This document shows positions 13,685 to 20,956 of a stretch of DNA of 23,882 bases, piece by piece. The stretch is from positions 1 to 23,882 of IMG/VR virus record IMGVR_UViG_3300047316_000386. The stretch is one strand, 5' to 3'. This stretch comes from a virus. Within the stretch, counting starts at the first letter, position 1; each line of letters opens with the position of its first letter. A model generated the notes under the pieces. That model saw nothing but the letters and a program-made list of their open reading frames with translations, did not search any database and was not told the origin of the DNA. Position numbers and translations under genes: made by a program.

Positions 13685-14472
13685 TACACAGACCCACTGT
13701 TTGGATAAGCGCCCAACGGCGTATCGCCAGCGCCACCGCCCGCCGCCCTTGGCGAGTTCAGGTACTTCTGGAAATTGGTGTAATCGAGGTAGTTCTGCGC
13801 GGCCCCCGTGGCCGCGTTGCCGATGCCTTTGATGCCGGCCGCCGTGTCGATCCCCGCCTGGTTGATCATGCTGGCGGATGTGCCGGCCAGGCTGCTGCCG
13901 ATCGATCCGGTCTGCGCGCCCGCGTTCTCACCCAGCGAAGCAATATTGGATGCGCGGGCGAACTGGTTGGTGACGTTGCCCTGCTGCGCGGTGTTCAAAC
14001 CGAGGACGTCGCTGAACCGCTGCTGCGCGATGTTAAACTGATCCTTGTAGGTGCTGTTGGCCAACCCGGTCGCATATCCCGTGATCGCCTTGAGAGCACC
14101 GCCGCTGCTCACGCCTAAGCCCCGCGCGGCGGCGCTGCCGGTCGCCGCCTTGATGCCCTGGTCGAGCGTGAATTTATAGCCTGGCGTGGCCTCGAGCTCG
14201 GCCTGGGTCATCTGCCCCGGCATCATCGCGTCAGCGCGCGAGACGTAGTCGGGCCCGCCACCCGTGCGATCCATCGCCAGCGCATTCATCGTCGGCAGCG
14301 CGGCCTGGCCGGCCGTGTTGTATGGCTGCAGGTCTGAACGGGTTTGAATGTAGCGTTGCTGCGCCTGATTGGCGGCATCCTTGGCAGCGCTCGCCGCCTT
14401 GGAGCTGCCGAGCATCGAGGTGATGCCGCCGATCAGCGCGCTGCCGCCAATAGCTGCTGCTGTCCAAGGCAT
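13684..14472 (-). CDS. Ejection protein, P22 gp7-like
   Basis: A 262-residue protein. It has a short Gly/Ala-rich hydrophobic N-terminus (AAAIGGSALIGGITSMLG, residues 5-22) followed by an Ala/Gln-rich helix (SKAASAAKDAANQAQQ), then a Gly/Ala/Ser/Asn-rich remainder with repeated helical segments. This is the typical look of phage DNA-transfer proteins such as P22 gp7, which form part of the trans-envelope channel. GGAG eight bases before the ATG supports the start. It heads a block of three successive ejection-type genes reading leftward. Confidence 0.75.
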   Translation of the reverse strand: MPWTAAAIGGSALIGGITSMLGSSKAASAAKDAANQAQQRYIQTRSDLQPYNTAGQAALPTMNALAMDRTGGGPDYVSRADAMMPGQMTQAELEATPGYKFTLDQGIKAATGSAAARGLGVSSGGALKAITGYATGLANSTYKDQFNIAQQRFSDVLGLNTAQQGNVTNQFARASNIASLGENAGAQTGSIGSSLAGTSASMINQAGIDTAAGIKGIGNAATGAAQNYLDYTNFQKYLNSPRAAGGGAGDTPLGAYPNSGSV

Positions 14473-14474
14473 GG

Positions 14475-14816
14475 TTAGTTCTCCAACTCCAGCTCGTGCT
14501 CTTCGTCCACCTCGACGCTGTCGGTGCCATGCAGCGCATGAATACAGGCAAACACGACACCCGGCGTTAGCGTCGTCATAGTGTGTTTCACCCCGGCTCG
14601 GATCAGAATGCCCGCAGGCCCGGTATAATCTCCCAGCATCACATCTCCCGCCACCACCCGCATGCTGCCGTAGGCCAGCAGCGTAACGTGGTCATAACGA
14701 TGACTGTGTTGCGGGATGATGGTGCCGGCGTCTGCCACCACGGCGGTTTTGATGAACAGGTCATCAGTCAGCTTGATCTCGGTCGTGATTGGCTGTTGCG
14801 GCGCGCGTTTCATCAT
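14475..14816 (-). CDS. Cupin-fold protein
   Basis: A 113-residue single-domain cupin. The first cupin motif is H37-x-H39-x3-H43-x6-G50 (HSHRYDHVTLLAYG), with His at the usual Glu position; the second is around residues 65-80 (TGPAGILIRAGVKH) with H78. Four histidines could bind one metal ion. The N-terminus and the acidic tail (VEVDEEHELELEN) lie outside the barrel. It overlaps the upstream 2-oxoglutarate oxygenase gene as ATGA, so both are made together. Substrate is unknown; cupins in phage tail operons are uncommon and may have an enzymatic, sugar-binding or structural role. Confidence 0.8.
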   Translation of the reverse strand: MMKRAPQQPITTEIKLTDDLFIKTAVVADAGTIIPQHSHRYDHVTLLAYGSMRVVAGDVMLGDYTGPAGILIRAGVKHTMTTLTPGVVFACIHALHGTDSVEVDEEHELELEN

Positions 14817-15364
14817 TCCACCCGCATTGATATGATGACAGTGATCCTGTCGGTTTCGCCGTCGTTCACGGTGCTATGCGTCTTGAGGTTGTCGAATAAC
14901 CAAACCTCACCGATTTGCATTACCACCCGTTCCTCTTCGCAGGTGCTATAGCAAAGTGGATTGGTTGCCAGCGGCATATAGGCTTTGGTTTTGAAGAACT
15001 CCGGATGCCAGCGTCCTCGATCATCATGCGGCGCAACCTGCTGTCCCGGCGGCACGCGCGTAATCAATATCCCGCCGAGCTGCACTGCCTCCAGCCGAGC
15101 CATCAGCCCAAAAACCAACGGACGCAGGTGCGGAAGCGCATGCCACGCCGGGTAAAATACCGGCGTGAAGGGTTCATTGAACGAGGATGTGGAGGTCAGC
15201 TCCTGAGGATCGCGAAACCGCACCCAAATGTCGTCAGTGCCTTCGAACGACCCCTTGCCGCCCGTGCGCGCAGTATGTTGGTTCCACAGTTCCGGCTGGC
15301 GATAAAGCTCCAGCACCAACGGCAACACATCGATGCCGTTCGCAACTTGTTGGAAGTTTCGCAT
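14813..15364 (-). CDS. Aspartyl/asparaginyl beta-hydroxylase-like 2OG-Fe(II) oxygenase
   Basis: A 183-residue protein with the metal triad H113-x-D115 (APHDDRG) and H163, and the 2-oxoglutarate-binding R173 inside the segment GEVWLFDNLKTHS...NDGETDR, which is characteristic of Asp/Asn beta-hydroxylase-type dioxygenases. The catalytic set is complete, so it should be an active non-haem iron oxygenase, probably hydroxylating a protein side chain; the substrate is unknown. ATG 15364 is preceded by a G-rich ribosome site (GGGGG); a longer frame reaching 15790 has no support because it overlaps the upstream fibre gene. It sits between tail-fibre and ejection genes, overlapping both neighbours by 1-4 bases. 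Confidence 0.87.
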   Translation of the reverse strand: MRNFQQVANGIDVLPLVLELYRQPELWNQHTARTGGKGSFEGTDDIWVRFRDPQELTSTSSFNEPFTPVFYPAWHALPHLRPLVFGLMARLEAVQLGGILITRVPPGQQVAPHDDRGRWHPEFFKTKAYMPLATNPLCYSTCEEERVVMQIGEVWLFDNLKTHSTVNDGETDRITVIISMRVE

Positions 15365-15900
15365 CACACCCCCGCCACCGCGTTCCACACGCCGCCGCCC
15401 CGGCTGACGTAGAGCGTCGCCCCGACCGCCCCTGACGTGTCGCTGTAGAGGCTTCCGATGGGCCATGAGGCCGTTGGCGGCCCGGCTCCCGCCGTCCACG
15501 TCGGGCCGGTGCTGCCGCCCGTCTGCAGGCTCGTGAACGTCCCCACGGTGCCTGTGAGGGGCCCCGTCAGCGTGCCGCCGCTCAATGGCAGCATCGCCGC
15601 CCGGATGGCCGTGTCCTCGGCCGCACGCGCCGTCGCCTCGGTGCTGTCGGCAACCCGGCGGGCGACGGTCTCGGCGAGGATCGATGCCGCGAGCTGGTCG
15701 TCGCGGGTGGACAGCCCGTTGTCGGCTTCCACGAGCGACTGCGTGATGGCGTCGAGGTCGACGCCGTCCGCGTCGCCCGTGCGCGCCCACAGGGCCCTGA
15801 AGAAGCCGCGCCAGGCGGGGGTCAGCAGCCCGGTTACGTCATCCAGCAGGGGCGCCGACGGGAATGCTGCGCTGAACTGGGTTGCCTTAGGGGCTGCCAC
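15364..15900 (-). CDS. Tail fibre/structural protein with fibre-type repeats
   Basis: A 178-residue protein (GTG start at 15900). The N-terminal part (about 20-45) contains a TPAWRGFFRALW segment often found in phage tail proteins; residues 45-105 are helical with Ala/Thr/Glu; the C-terminus (from LSGGTLTGPLTG through IGSLYSDT and LYVSRGGGVWNAV) shows the LSGGTLTGPL fibre motif and the final GxLYxDTSG...LYVSxGGGVWxxV unit common in phage fibres. It probably forms part of a tail or head fibre. Start choice is limited by the upstream gene stop at 15903-15905; the ribosome site is weak. Its stop overlaps the oxygenase ATG. Confidence 0.75.
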   Translation of the reverse strand: MAAPKATQFSAAFPSAPLLDDVTGLLTPAWRGFFRALWARTGDADGVDLDAITQSLVEADNGLSTRDDQLAASILAETVARRVADSTEATARAAEDTAIRAAMLPLSGGTLTGPLTGTVGTFTSLQTGGSTGPTWTAGAGPPTASWPIGSLYSDTSGAVGATLYVSRGGGVWNAVAGV

Positions 15901-15902
15901 CT

Positions 15903-16724
15903 TTAGTGCCCGATCGCGATCCAGTTGAAATTGGCAGTGAACCCAAAGCCGCTCGGCGTCACAGGGGACGGGAATATAGCCACGATCGTGGCTTTCGTTT
16001 TGTCTACCGGAACAGCCGAATAGGTCATGATGTGCGGCGTGCCCTCGACACTGCTGTCGCTCGACGTCACCACGATCGCGTCGCACGCATTGGCAAACGC
16101 GCGCGGGAACGTGAGGGTGAGAACCGCGCTTGACCCGCCAGTGAAAGCGATTGTGGAGGCACCGCCCTGCATGTTGGTGACCGGCGCACCGGAAATCGTG
16201 TTAATCTGGCTTTGCAGATTGGCGTCTTCAATCTGCATGTAGGTCACCCAGTCGGTGACCGTTTGCGCAGCTAACGTATCATAGCTCTCCTGCGCCGTTA
16301 TGAAGGCGTCAAGGTTCGCCTGGATGGTGGTGTCTGCGTTGGCGCGAATGGTGGCTTCCGCCGCAACCGCGCCGCTGATTGCGCTTGTGACGCCCAGGTA
16401 ATTCAGCGCATCAGCCACGGTCGGCGCGGACACCGCCGGATACATCGCCGCCGACACCACGGTGGTGCTGGGAGCGCTCCAGATCAGAGTGCCGGCGGCG
16501 TCGTGCAGCTCGAGCTGGTAGTCGCCGTCGCCCCACATCGAGCACTGCCCGGCCGCGTCGAGCGTGATCGGGTTGGTGTTGACCGCCGCCTGATCCGGGT
16601 CCTTCCACGTCGTCTTCGGCGTGGTAGTGCCCTTCACGTAGGTGGTGATGGACCCACCCGCATAGGGCCTGCCGTTCGCATCGCAGAATTGCGGTAGCGG
16701 CTGCAGCAGGATCGGGGCGGTCAT
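15903..16724 (-). CDS. Tail fibre protein with virion-binding N-terminal domain
   Basis: A 273-residue protein. Residues about 12-75 (FCDANGRPYAGGSITTYVKG, then TTPKTTW, NTNPITLDAAGQ and WGDGDYQLEL) match the head/tail-binding domain shared by many podovirus fibres and tailspikes. A helical stalk (about 105-175) is followed by a C-terminal beta domain ending in FNWIAIGH, a motif common at the tips of receptor-binding proteins. It is probably a fibre or needle-like tail component; the position after the gp10-like gene corresponds to P22 gp26. AGGGAG seven bases before the ATG supports the start, which overlaps the upstream stop (ATGA). Confidence 0.8.
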   Translation of the reverse strand: MTAPILLQPLPQFCDANGRPYAGGSITTYVKGTTTPKTTWKDPDQAAVNTNPITLDAAGQCSMWGDGDYQLELHDAAGTLIWSAPSTTVVSAAMYPAVSAPTVADALNYLGVTSAISGAVAAEATIRANADTTIQANLDAFITAQESYDTLAAQTVTDWVTYMQIEDANLQSQINTISGAPVTNMQGGASTIAFTGGSSAVLTLTFPRAFANACDAIVVTSSDSSVEGTPHIMTYSAVPVDKTKATIVAIFPSPVTPSGFGFTANFNWIAIGH

Positions 16725-18223
16725 GCGGCGGCTCCCTGTTTCTTTGGTGCGGGATTGGGATCGTCGGCCAGGTCATATGTGATCCACGCGCCCTGCAGCG
16801 CGCACGGCGCCACGGTCGACCAGGTCAATTTGAAAATGCGATCGCGCGCCATGCCGAGCCGCTGCCATTGCAGGCTGGTGAGAGTATCGCCCAGGCCGCC
16901 GAGAGAGGTGGACACGGGGTTGCCGAAATGCCTGCCGCGATCGTCGGACCACGACAGCGAAACGAGGTTGTCACGCGCAGCAACCGACGGCCCGGTGCCG
17001 GTTTCCATATCCGCCAGGAACTCGCGATAGACTATGCGCCGCGCCTCCTGGATCAGGTGCGGAAAGCAGCGCTCGCGCTTGATCGGAAAGCCAGCATCGC
17101 TGCTCGCGTCCGGGTCGAGCGCGTAGAGGTTGGCAGCTTGCCGGTCGCCCGCGAGCAGCGTGCCGAAGCATGGATAGACGCACATGATCCTGTGCGCGTG
17201 ATCATTGCCGTTGCTGTCGGTAAACGCCCACTCGTGCCATTCCCCGGTGAGCAGGTCATAGACCCAGGTATGGTCGGCCGTCGGGAACGTCAGCACGTAA
17301 AAGATGTGGCCGCCGATTTGATAACAGAACCCGATCGCGTCATCGATGCGCGAATATTTGCGGATCGCATTTTCGATCGCGAAAGTGGAAATCCGTTTGC
17401 CCCGGTATCCCGCCACCATCATCACGATGCCCTTGCCGGTGCGATCGCGGCTCAGGAAAAATGCAGTGTTGTCATTGCCGGCGAGCGAGTATTTCGCCGC
17501 GCACCCGTAGTCGATGAACACACCCTGCACCGAAGCGAACTGGCTCAGCAGGAACCCGGTCGTGGGGTCGATGACGGCGGCGTCGTAAAAGACCTCGGTG
17601 GTGCGCTCGCCGACCAGAATGATCTCCTTGTTTGCCACGACCAGCGACACCAGCAGGTCGGCAGCGGCGCTCTTGCTGGCACGGTCCAGCTCGTCAAATG
17701 TCAGCGCCAGCGCGCCGCTCCAATACATCTGCTGCGTGCCAGGCCGGTTGAAGACGAAGTAGGTGTCGATGTAATCGACGCGATCGGCGCCGAAGAAGTT
17801 GGGATCATCGATCGACGCGAACGATGTGTCGTCGTCGAGGTGCACGCTCCAGCCGTTCGGGCTGCCATCGACCACGACCAGGTCGATGGTGTTGTCGGCC
17901 AGGCTGGCGGGCGTGACGAGCCCGGGCGTGATGTCGCCCAGGTGCACATAGTCCCAGTCGGCGATCCCTGCCGGTGGCGTGATGCGGTAGAGCCCCTTTC
18001 CGATGACGGCATAAATTTTCCCGTTGCTCGCCTGGCGCAGCGCACGCACCGGGAGCTCGGGCAGGTAGCGCAGCAGCACCAGCCCCGGCGTCGGGTAGTG
18101 CGCGGCCGGCGTGGGCTCGCCATCCTGCGGCGGCTGCGGCTCGATGAAAAGGTTCAAACAGCGCTGCGCGCTCGCGATGACGCTGCGCGCCTGATAGGCG
18201 CCGCCGGTCAGTGGTATCTTCAT
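16721..18223 (-). CDS. Packaged-DNA stabilisation / tail hub protein, P22 gp10-like
   Basis: A 500-residue protein. The N-terminus (MKIPLTGGAYQARSVIASAQ, then CLNLFIEP) and the C-terminal segment around residues 418-450 (LSWSDDRGRHFGNP, later LQWQRLGMARDRIFKL) match the phage stabilisation protein family (P22 gp10 and relatives): an N-terminal 'R...N.Y' region, beta-propeller-like repeats in the middle, and SDDxGRxF...WxRLGxARDRxF near the end. In P22 this protein sits under the portal and holds packaged DNA while receiving tailspikes. ATG 18223 is chosen because it overlaps the upstream stop by four bases; an upstream in-frame start at 18289 adds unrelated residues. Confidence 0.87.
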   Translation of the reverse strand: MKIPLTGGAYQARSVIASAQRCLNLFIEPQPPQDGEPTPAAHYPTPGLVLLRYLPELPVRALRQASNGKIYAVIGKGLYRITPPAGIADWDYVHLGDITPGLVTPASLADNTIDLVVVDGSPNGWSVHLDDDTSFASIDDPNFFGADRVDYIDTYFVFNRPGTQQMYWSGALALTFDELDRASKSAAADLLVSLVVANKEIILVGERTTEVFYDAAVIDPTTGFLLSQFASVQGVFIDYGCAAKYSLAGNDNTAFFLSRDRTGKGIVMMVAGYRGKRISTFAIENAIRKYSRIDDAIGFCYQIGGHIFYVLTFPTADHTWVYDLLTGEWHEWAFTDSNGNDHAHRIMCVYPCFGTLLAGDRQAANLYALDPDASSDAGFPIKRERCFPHLIQEARRIVYREFLADMETGTGPSVAARDNLVSLSWSDDRGRHFGNPVSTSLGGLGDTLTSLQWQRLGMARDRIFKLTWSTVAPCALQGAWITYDLADDPNPAPKKQGAAA

Positions 18224-19239
18224 GTCGTCGCCGCCTGCAGTTCGGCATTGGACAACGCGCGCGACCAGTAGCGAACCCGGCGCACCCACCCATTGAGATA
18301 TGCCGCTGCGCCCGGATAGTCGTTGCCTGCCGCCAGTGTGGTCAGCCCGGCCGGCATCCCGACGCTATAGGAAACGGTCGCGCCGGCGTTGAATGATCCT
18401 ACGGCCGTCGTCCCGTTCCAGGCCGAAGCAAATTTCGAGACAGCATTTGCTGCCGTGGTTCCCACAGCGCCCGAGAATGTCGTCGCACTGGCAACCGTTG
18501 TCCCGATTGTCGCAACGGCTGCGCTGACGCCTTGCGCCCGCAGGAACAGCCGATTGGCGGCGGAACCGTCCGAGATGCAGCACGCGTCGCGGACCAGAGC
18601 AGCGGAAGGGTTCGGCGATTGCCCGACCATGTATTCGATCGCCAGCGTGCTCGTCGCACTGTTGAGCCACCCCGCAGTTGACATGCTGCAAGCCTCGGCA
18701 GCACGGGCCACGCTGGCACCAGTTGTCGGTATCCAGCTCGTCGGGTAACCGTAATTGCTGGCCTCCAGCTGGGCATTGAGCACCGATCCGGTGACCGTTA
18801 GCGTAAGTGTCCCGCTGCTTGGCGTGAATACCAGCGACACGCGCGCCGGAAACGCTCCGGTGCCAGTCAACGGCCCCGCCGTCGATGCTCCGGTGAGCGT
18901 GATCGTTCCCGTGCCGTAGAACGACAGCACGTAAGCCTGCGCGGCGACAGCGACCGACTGGGTGCCCAGCGTCGCGCTGTTCAGTAGGATGTTAGTTCTG
19001 CCATCCTCGAGCAGCAGGCCCCTGGGGACATGCGTAACCGGATCGTAATCCCAGCGTGGCGTCCCGGATGTCGCCGTCTGCAGCGTGCCGGTGACGTCGA
19101 AATACGTCCCCACCGACGCACGAGTGAACGTGAGACGCGGGTCGAGCGTGCCCGGCGCCATGAAGTTAAGATCAAGCGCGGGCCGCCCCGTCTTGACTGC
19201 GACGGCCTGGCGACCCACGCATCCAAGCCCGAAAAACAT
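18220..19239 (-). CDS. Structural protein with lectin-like (LamG) domain
   Basis: A 339-residue protein. Residues about 22-85 (LDLNFMAPGTLDPRLTFTRASVGTYFD, PRWDYDPV and RGLLLEDGRTNIL in order) form a segment seen in many phage tail/fibre proteins. The rest looks all-beta and ends in a concanavalin A/LamG-like motif (WVRRVRYWSRALSNAELQA), a fold that binds carbohydrate. A role in adsorption to host surface sugars is likely. ATG 19239 overlaps the upstream stop by one base; an in-frame start at 19407 would lie inside the upstream gene and gives a non-family N-terminus. Confidence 0.8.
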   Translation of the reverse strand: MFFGLGCVGRQAVAVKTGRPALDLNFMAPGTLDPRLTFTRASVGTYFDVTGTLQTATSGTPRWDYDPVTHVPRGLLLEDGRTNILLNSATLGTQSVAVAAQAYVLSFYGTGTITLTGASTAGPLTGTGAFPARVSLVFTPSSGTLTLTVTGSVLNAQLEASNYGYPTSWIPTTGASVARAAEACSMSTAGWLNSATSTLAIEYMVGQSPNPSAALVRDACCISDGSAANRLFLRAQGVSAAVATIGTTVASATTFSGAVGTTAANAVSKFASAWNGTTAVGSFNAGATVSYSVGMPAGLTTLAAGNDYPGAAAYLNGWVRRVRYWSRALSNAELQAATT

Positions 19240-19604
19240 CAGGCGACCATTTCCGCGATATTCAGCGAACCCGCCGCCGCGTTCTGGATGACCGCCACCT
19301 TCTCGCCGGGATAGACCCAGAAGTATTCCGGCACCCCGGCAGGGAGGAAGATCGACGACGTTCCGCTTGCCACCGCCGTCGGCGCGGCGCCGAACGATAT
19401 CCAGCAATCGGATGTGGCGACCAGCCGAACATGCTGCGTCTGGTTCGTCGGCATGGCCACGCCGGTTCCCACATATGTCCGCTGATCAGGATTGGTGGCG
19501 AACGCGGCACTGGGCGCGCTTGCCGCTCCGATCGCCACCGTCTGCGAGAGATACGGCCTGGCGGCCTGCACGGCGCTGCCGCCGCTATCGCGTTGCACTG
19601 TCAC
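19239..19604 (-). CDS. Small phage structural protein
   Basis: A 121-residue, beta-rich protein with no catalytic motif. It has strands around HVRLVATSDCWISFG, a segment SSIFLPAGVPEYFWV and the turn YPGEKVAVIQN, a layout seen in small virion-associated proteins of podoviruses. GTG 19604 has a strong GAGGAG eight bases upstream that lies across the previous gene's stop. Its exact place in the virion is unknown; tail accessory or decoration protein is a reasonable guess. Confidence 0.65.
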   Translation of the reverse strand: MTVQRDSGGSAVQAARPYLSQTVAIGAASAPSAAFATNPDQRTYVGTGVAMPTNQTQHVRLVATSDCWISFGAAPTAVASGTSSIFLPAGVPEYFWVYPGEKVAVIQNAAAGSLNIAEMVA

Positions 19605-19616
19605 GGGTGCTGCTCC

Positions 19617-19868
19617 TCAATCTTTCGGTTTAGCTGCCGCTTCATCCTCGGCCTTCTGCTCCGCCTTGGCTTTGACGATGAGCGCCGCCTCGTGGTCCCT
19701 GGCCTGCGCCGCCTCGACCATCTGCATCTGCAATGCCTGGGCTTGTGAGAGCCAGCTCACGAGGCTCTGAGCCTGCGACGAGGGCATACAGAACGGCTGC
19801 GGCGAGGGCATCTGCTGCGCAGCGGCGCACATCGGGACGAACGCCAGCAGGGCAATCAGAGTGCGCAT
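19617..19868 (-). CDS. Small exported protein with signal peptide
   Basis: An 83-residue protein. Residues 1-18 (MRTLIALLAFVPMCAAAQ) form a Sec signal peptide with a positively charged start, a hydrophobic core and an AxA cleavage site near residue 17. The mature part is Gln/Ser/Ala-rich with a long Ala/Glu/Lys helix (QAQALQMQMVEAAQARDHEA, continuing to KPKD), suggesting a periplasmic coiled coil. No lipobox is seen, so it is not an obvious Rz1-type lipoprotein. ATG 19868 overlaps the upstream stop (TGATG); a TTG at 19874 is less likely. The following gene's ribosome site overlaps its stop. Confidence 0.65.
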   Translation of the reverse strand: MRTLIALLAFVPMCAAAQQMPSPQPFCMPSSQAQSLVSWLSQAQALQMQMVEAAQARDHEAALIVKAKAEQKAEDEAAAKPKD

Positions 19869-20956
19869 CAGCAATGGGTCACAATACCGCCGACGACCAC
19901 CATTGTCGCGGCGGTAACACCACCGGATGTGCAGCTAACCCCTGCCGTGCCCGCGCTACTCAACACCCCGGTGTCGGAGATGGCGAATTTCGTCACGCCG
20001 GACACCTGATAGGAGAGCGCGCTACCGGCGTAGAGCATGGTCCGCTGTGGCGCAGGGGAGAGCGTTGTGTCATCGCCCTTGAACTCGATGGCCTGTCCAG
20101 CATCCATATTGAGGCTATAAACGGGATTGGCTGAGGAGGTTGGGGCGATCACGCCGCGCGCATCGAGGACCGAATACGCCTGCGCGTTGATCATTGCCCC
20201 GATCATCGAGCCGTAGTTAGTGTGAGTGTCCGGGGCTGGCGTGCCTGTGATCGTGCTTGTGGTGAACCATAATCCGATTGCACCCTGTATTTGTGTAACA
20301 TCCGATGTGGTGGCACGATAGAGCACCAGATCAACGCCAACCCGCACACCGTGCCCCCCGATCATGGCCCCGTTATTGGCGTCGTCCGCTTTATTTGCGC
20401 CGAAATCAATCTCAGCGCCGACAACGCCCCGTCCCGCAGAACTTAGCTGATCTGTAGCATCGCGCGCTCCGAAAATACCTCCCCACACTTCTGAATTGCC
20501 GGCATTGCGAACCCCCTGTCCCGCAGCACCGATGCAGTTAGCCGAAACCGTGCTGATGGAAGTGCAGTTGCCTACCATAGCGTATTCATTCGTAGCGTCG
20601 TTCGCCCCGACATTGTTTTGCACGATGAAAGCCTGGATGATGTTAGCGAGCGAGCCGCCCGTGAAGTCCGTGTTTCTCTGGATCTGCAATATCGCGTAAT
20701 CAGTTGGCGCGCCCGGTGTGAGCGATTGCAGGATCAACCGGTTGGGTCCGGTGATGGTGAGGCCGTGACCGGAAGCCCCGATATTGGCCAGCGGCCCCAA
20801 TGCCTGCCCGGTGGATGTTCCGAAGCCGGTGATTGCGCCGCCGGTTGATCCCTGGAGCTGATTGAACGATGTGATCGTCGGCGGCGCATTGATCGCCTGC
20901 GCATGCGCCAGCCACGGCAGCATGAGAAACGTCAGCAGCAGCTTGCGCATGTACAT
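19868..20956 (-). CDS. Fibre-like protein with N-terminal signal peptide
   Basis: A 362-residue protein. Residues 3-18 (MRKLLLTFLMLPWLAHA) look like a Sec signal peptide with cleavage after AHA. The mature part is rich in Gly, Ala, Asn, Thr and Ile and appears all-beta (SFNQLQGSTGGAITGFGT, WGGIFGARDATDQ), like a fibre or beta-helix; the end (SGVTKFAISDTGVLSSAG through VVVGGIVTHC) is the C-terminal pattern of certain phage fibre proteins. It lies directly after the large tailspike and starts within its stop (TGATG). A signal peptide is unusual for a virion component, because virions assemble in the cytoplasm. This stretch and the following tailspike are visibly richer in A/T than the replication genes. 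Confidence 0.7.
   Translation of the reverse strand: MYMRKLLLTFLMLPWLAHAQAINAPPTITSFNQLQGSTGGAITGFGTSTGQALGPLANIGASGHGLTITGPNRLILQSLTPGAPTDYAILQIQRNTDFTGGSLANIIQAFIVQNNVGANDATNEYAMVGNCTSISTVSANCIGAAGQGVRNAGNSEVWGGIFGARDATDQLSSAGRGVVGAEIDFGANKADDANNGAMIGGHGVRVGVDLVLYRATTSDVTQIQGAIGLWFTTSTITGTPAPDTHTNYGSMIGAMINAQAYSVLDARGVIAPTSSANPVYSLNMDAGQAIEFKGDDTTLSPAPQRTMLYAGSALSYQVSGVTKFAISDTGVLSSAGTAGVSCTSGGVTAATMVVVGGIVTHC

Noticed and set aside
16868-18271. Long rightward open frame of 467 codons
   Set aside because: It lies entirely antisense to the gp10-like gene, has the Arg/Val/Asp-rich composition of an antisense frame in GC-rich DNA, and shows no domain or ribosome site.
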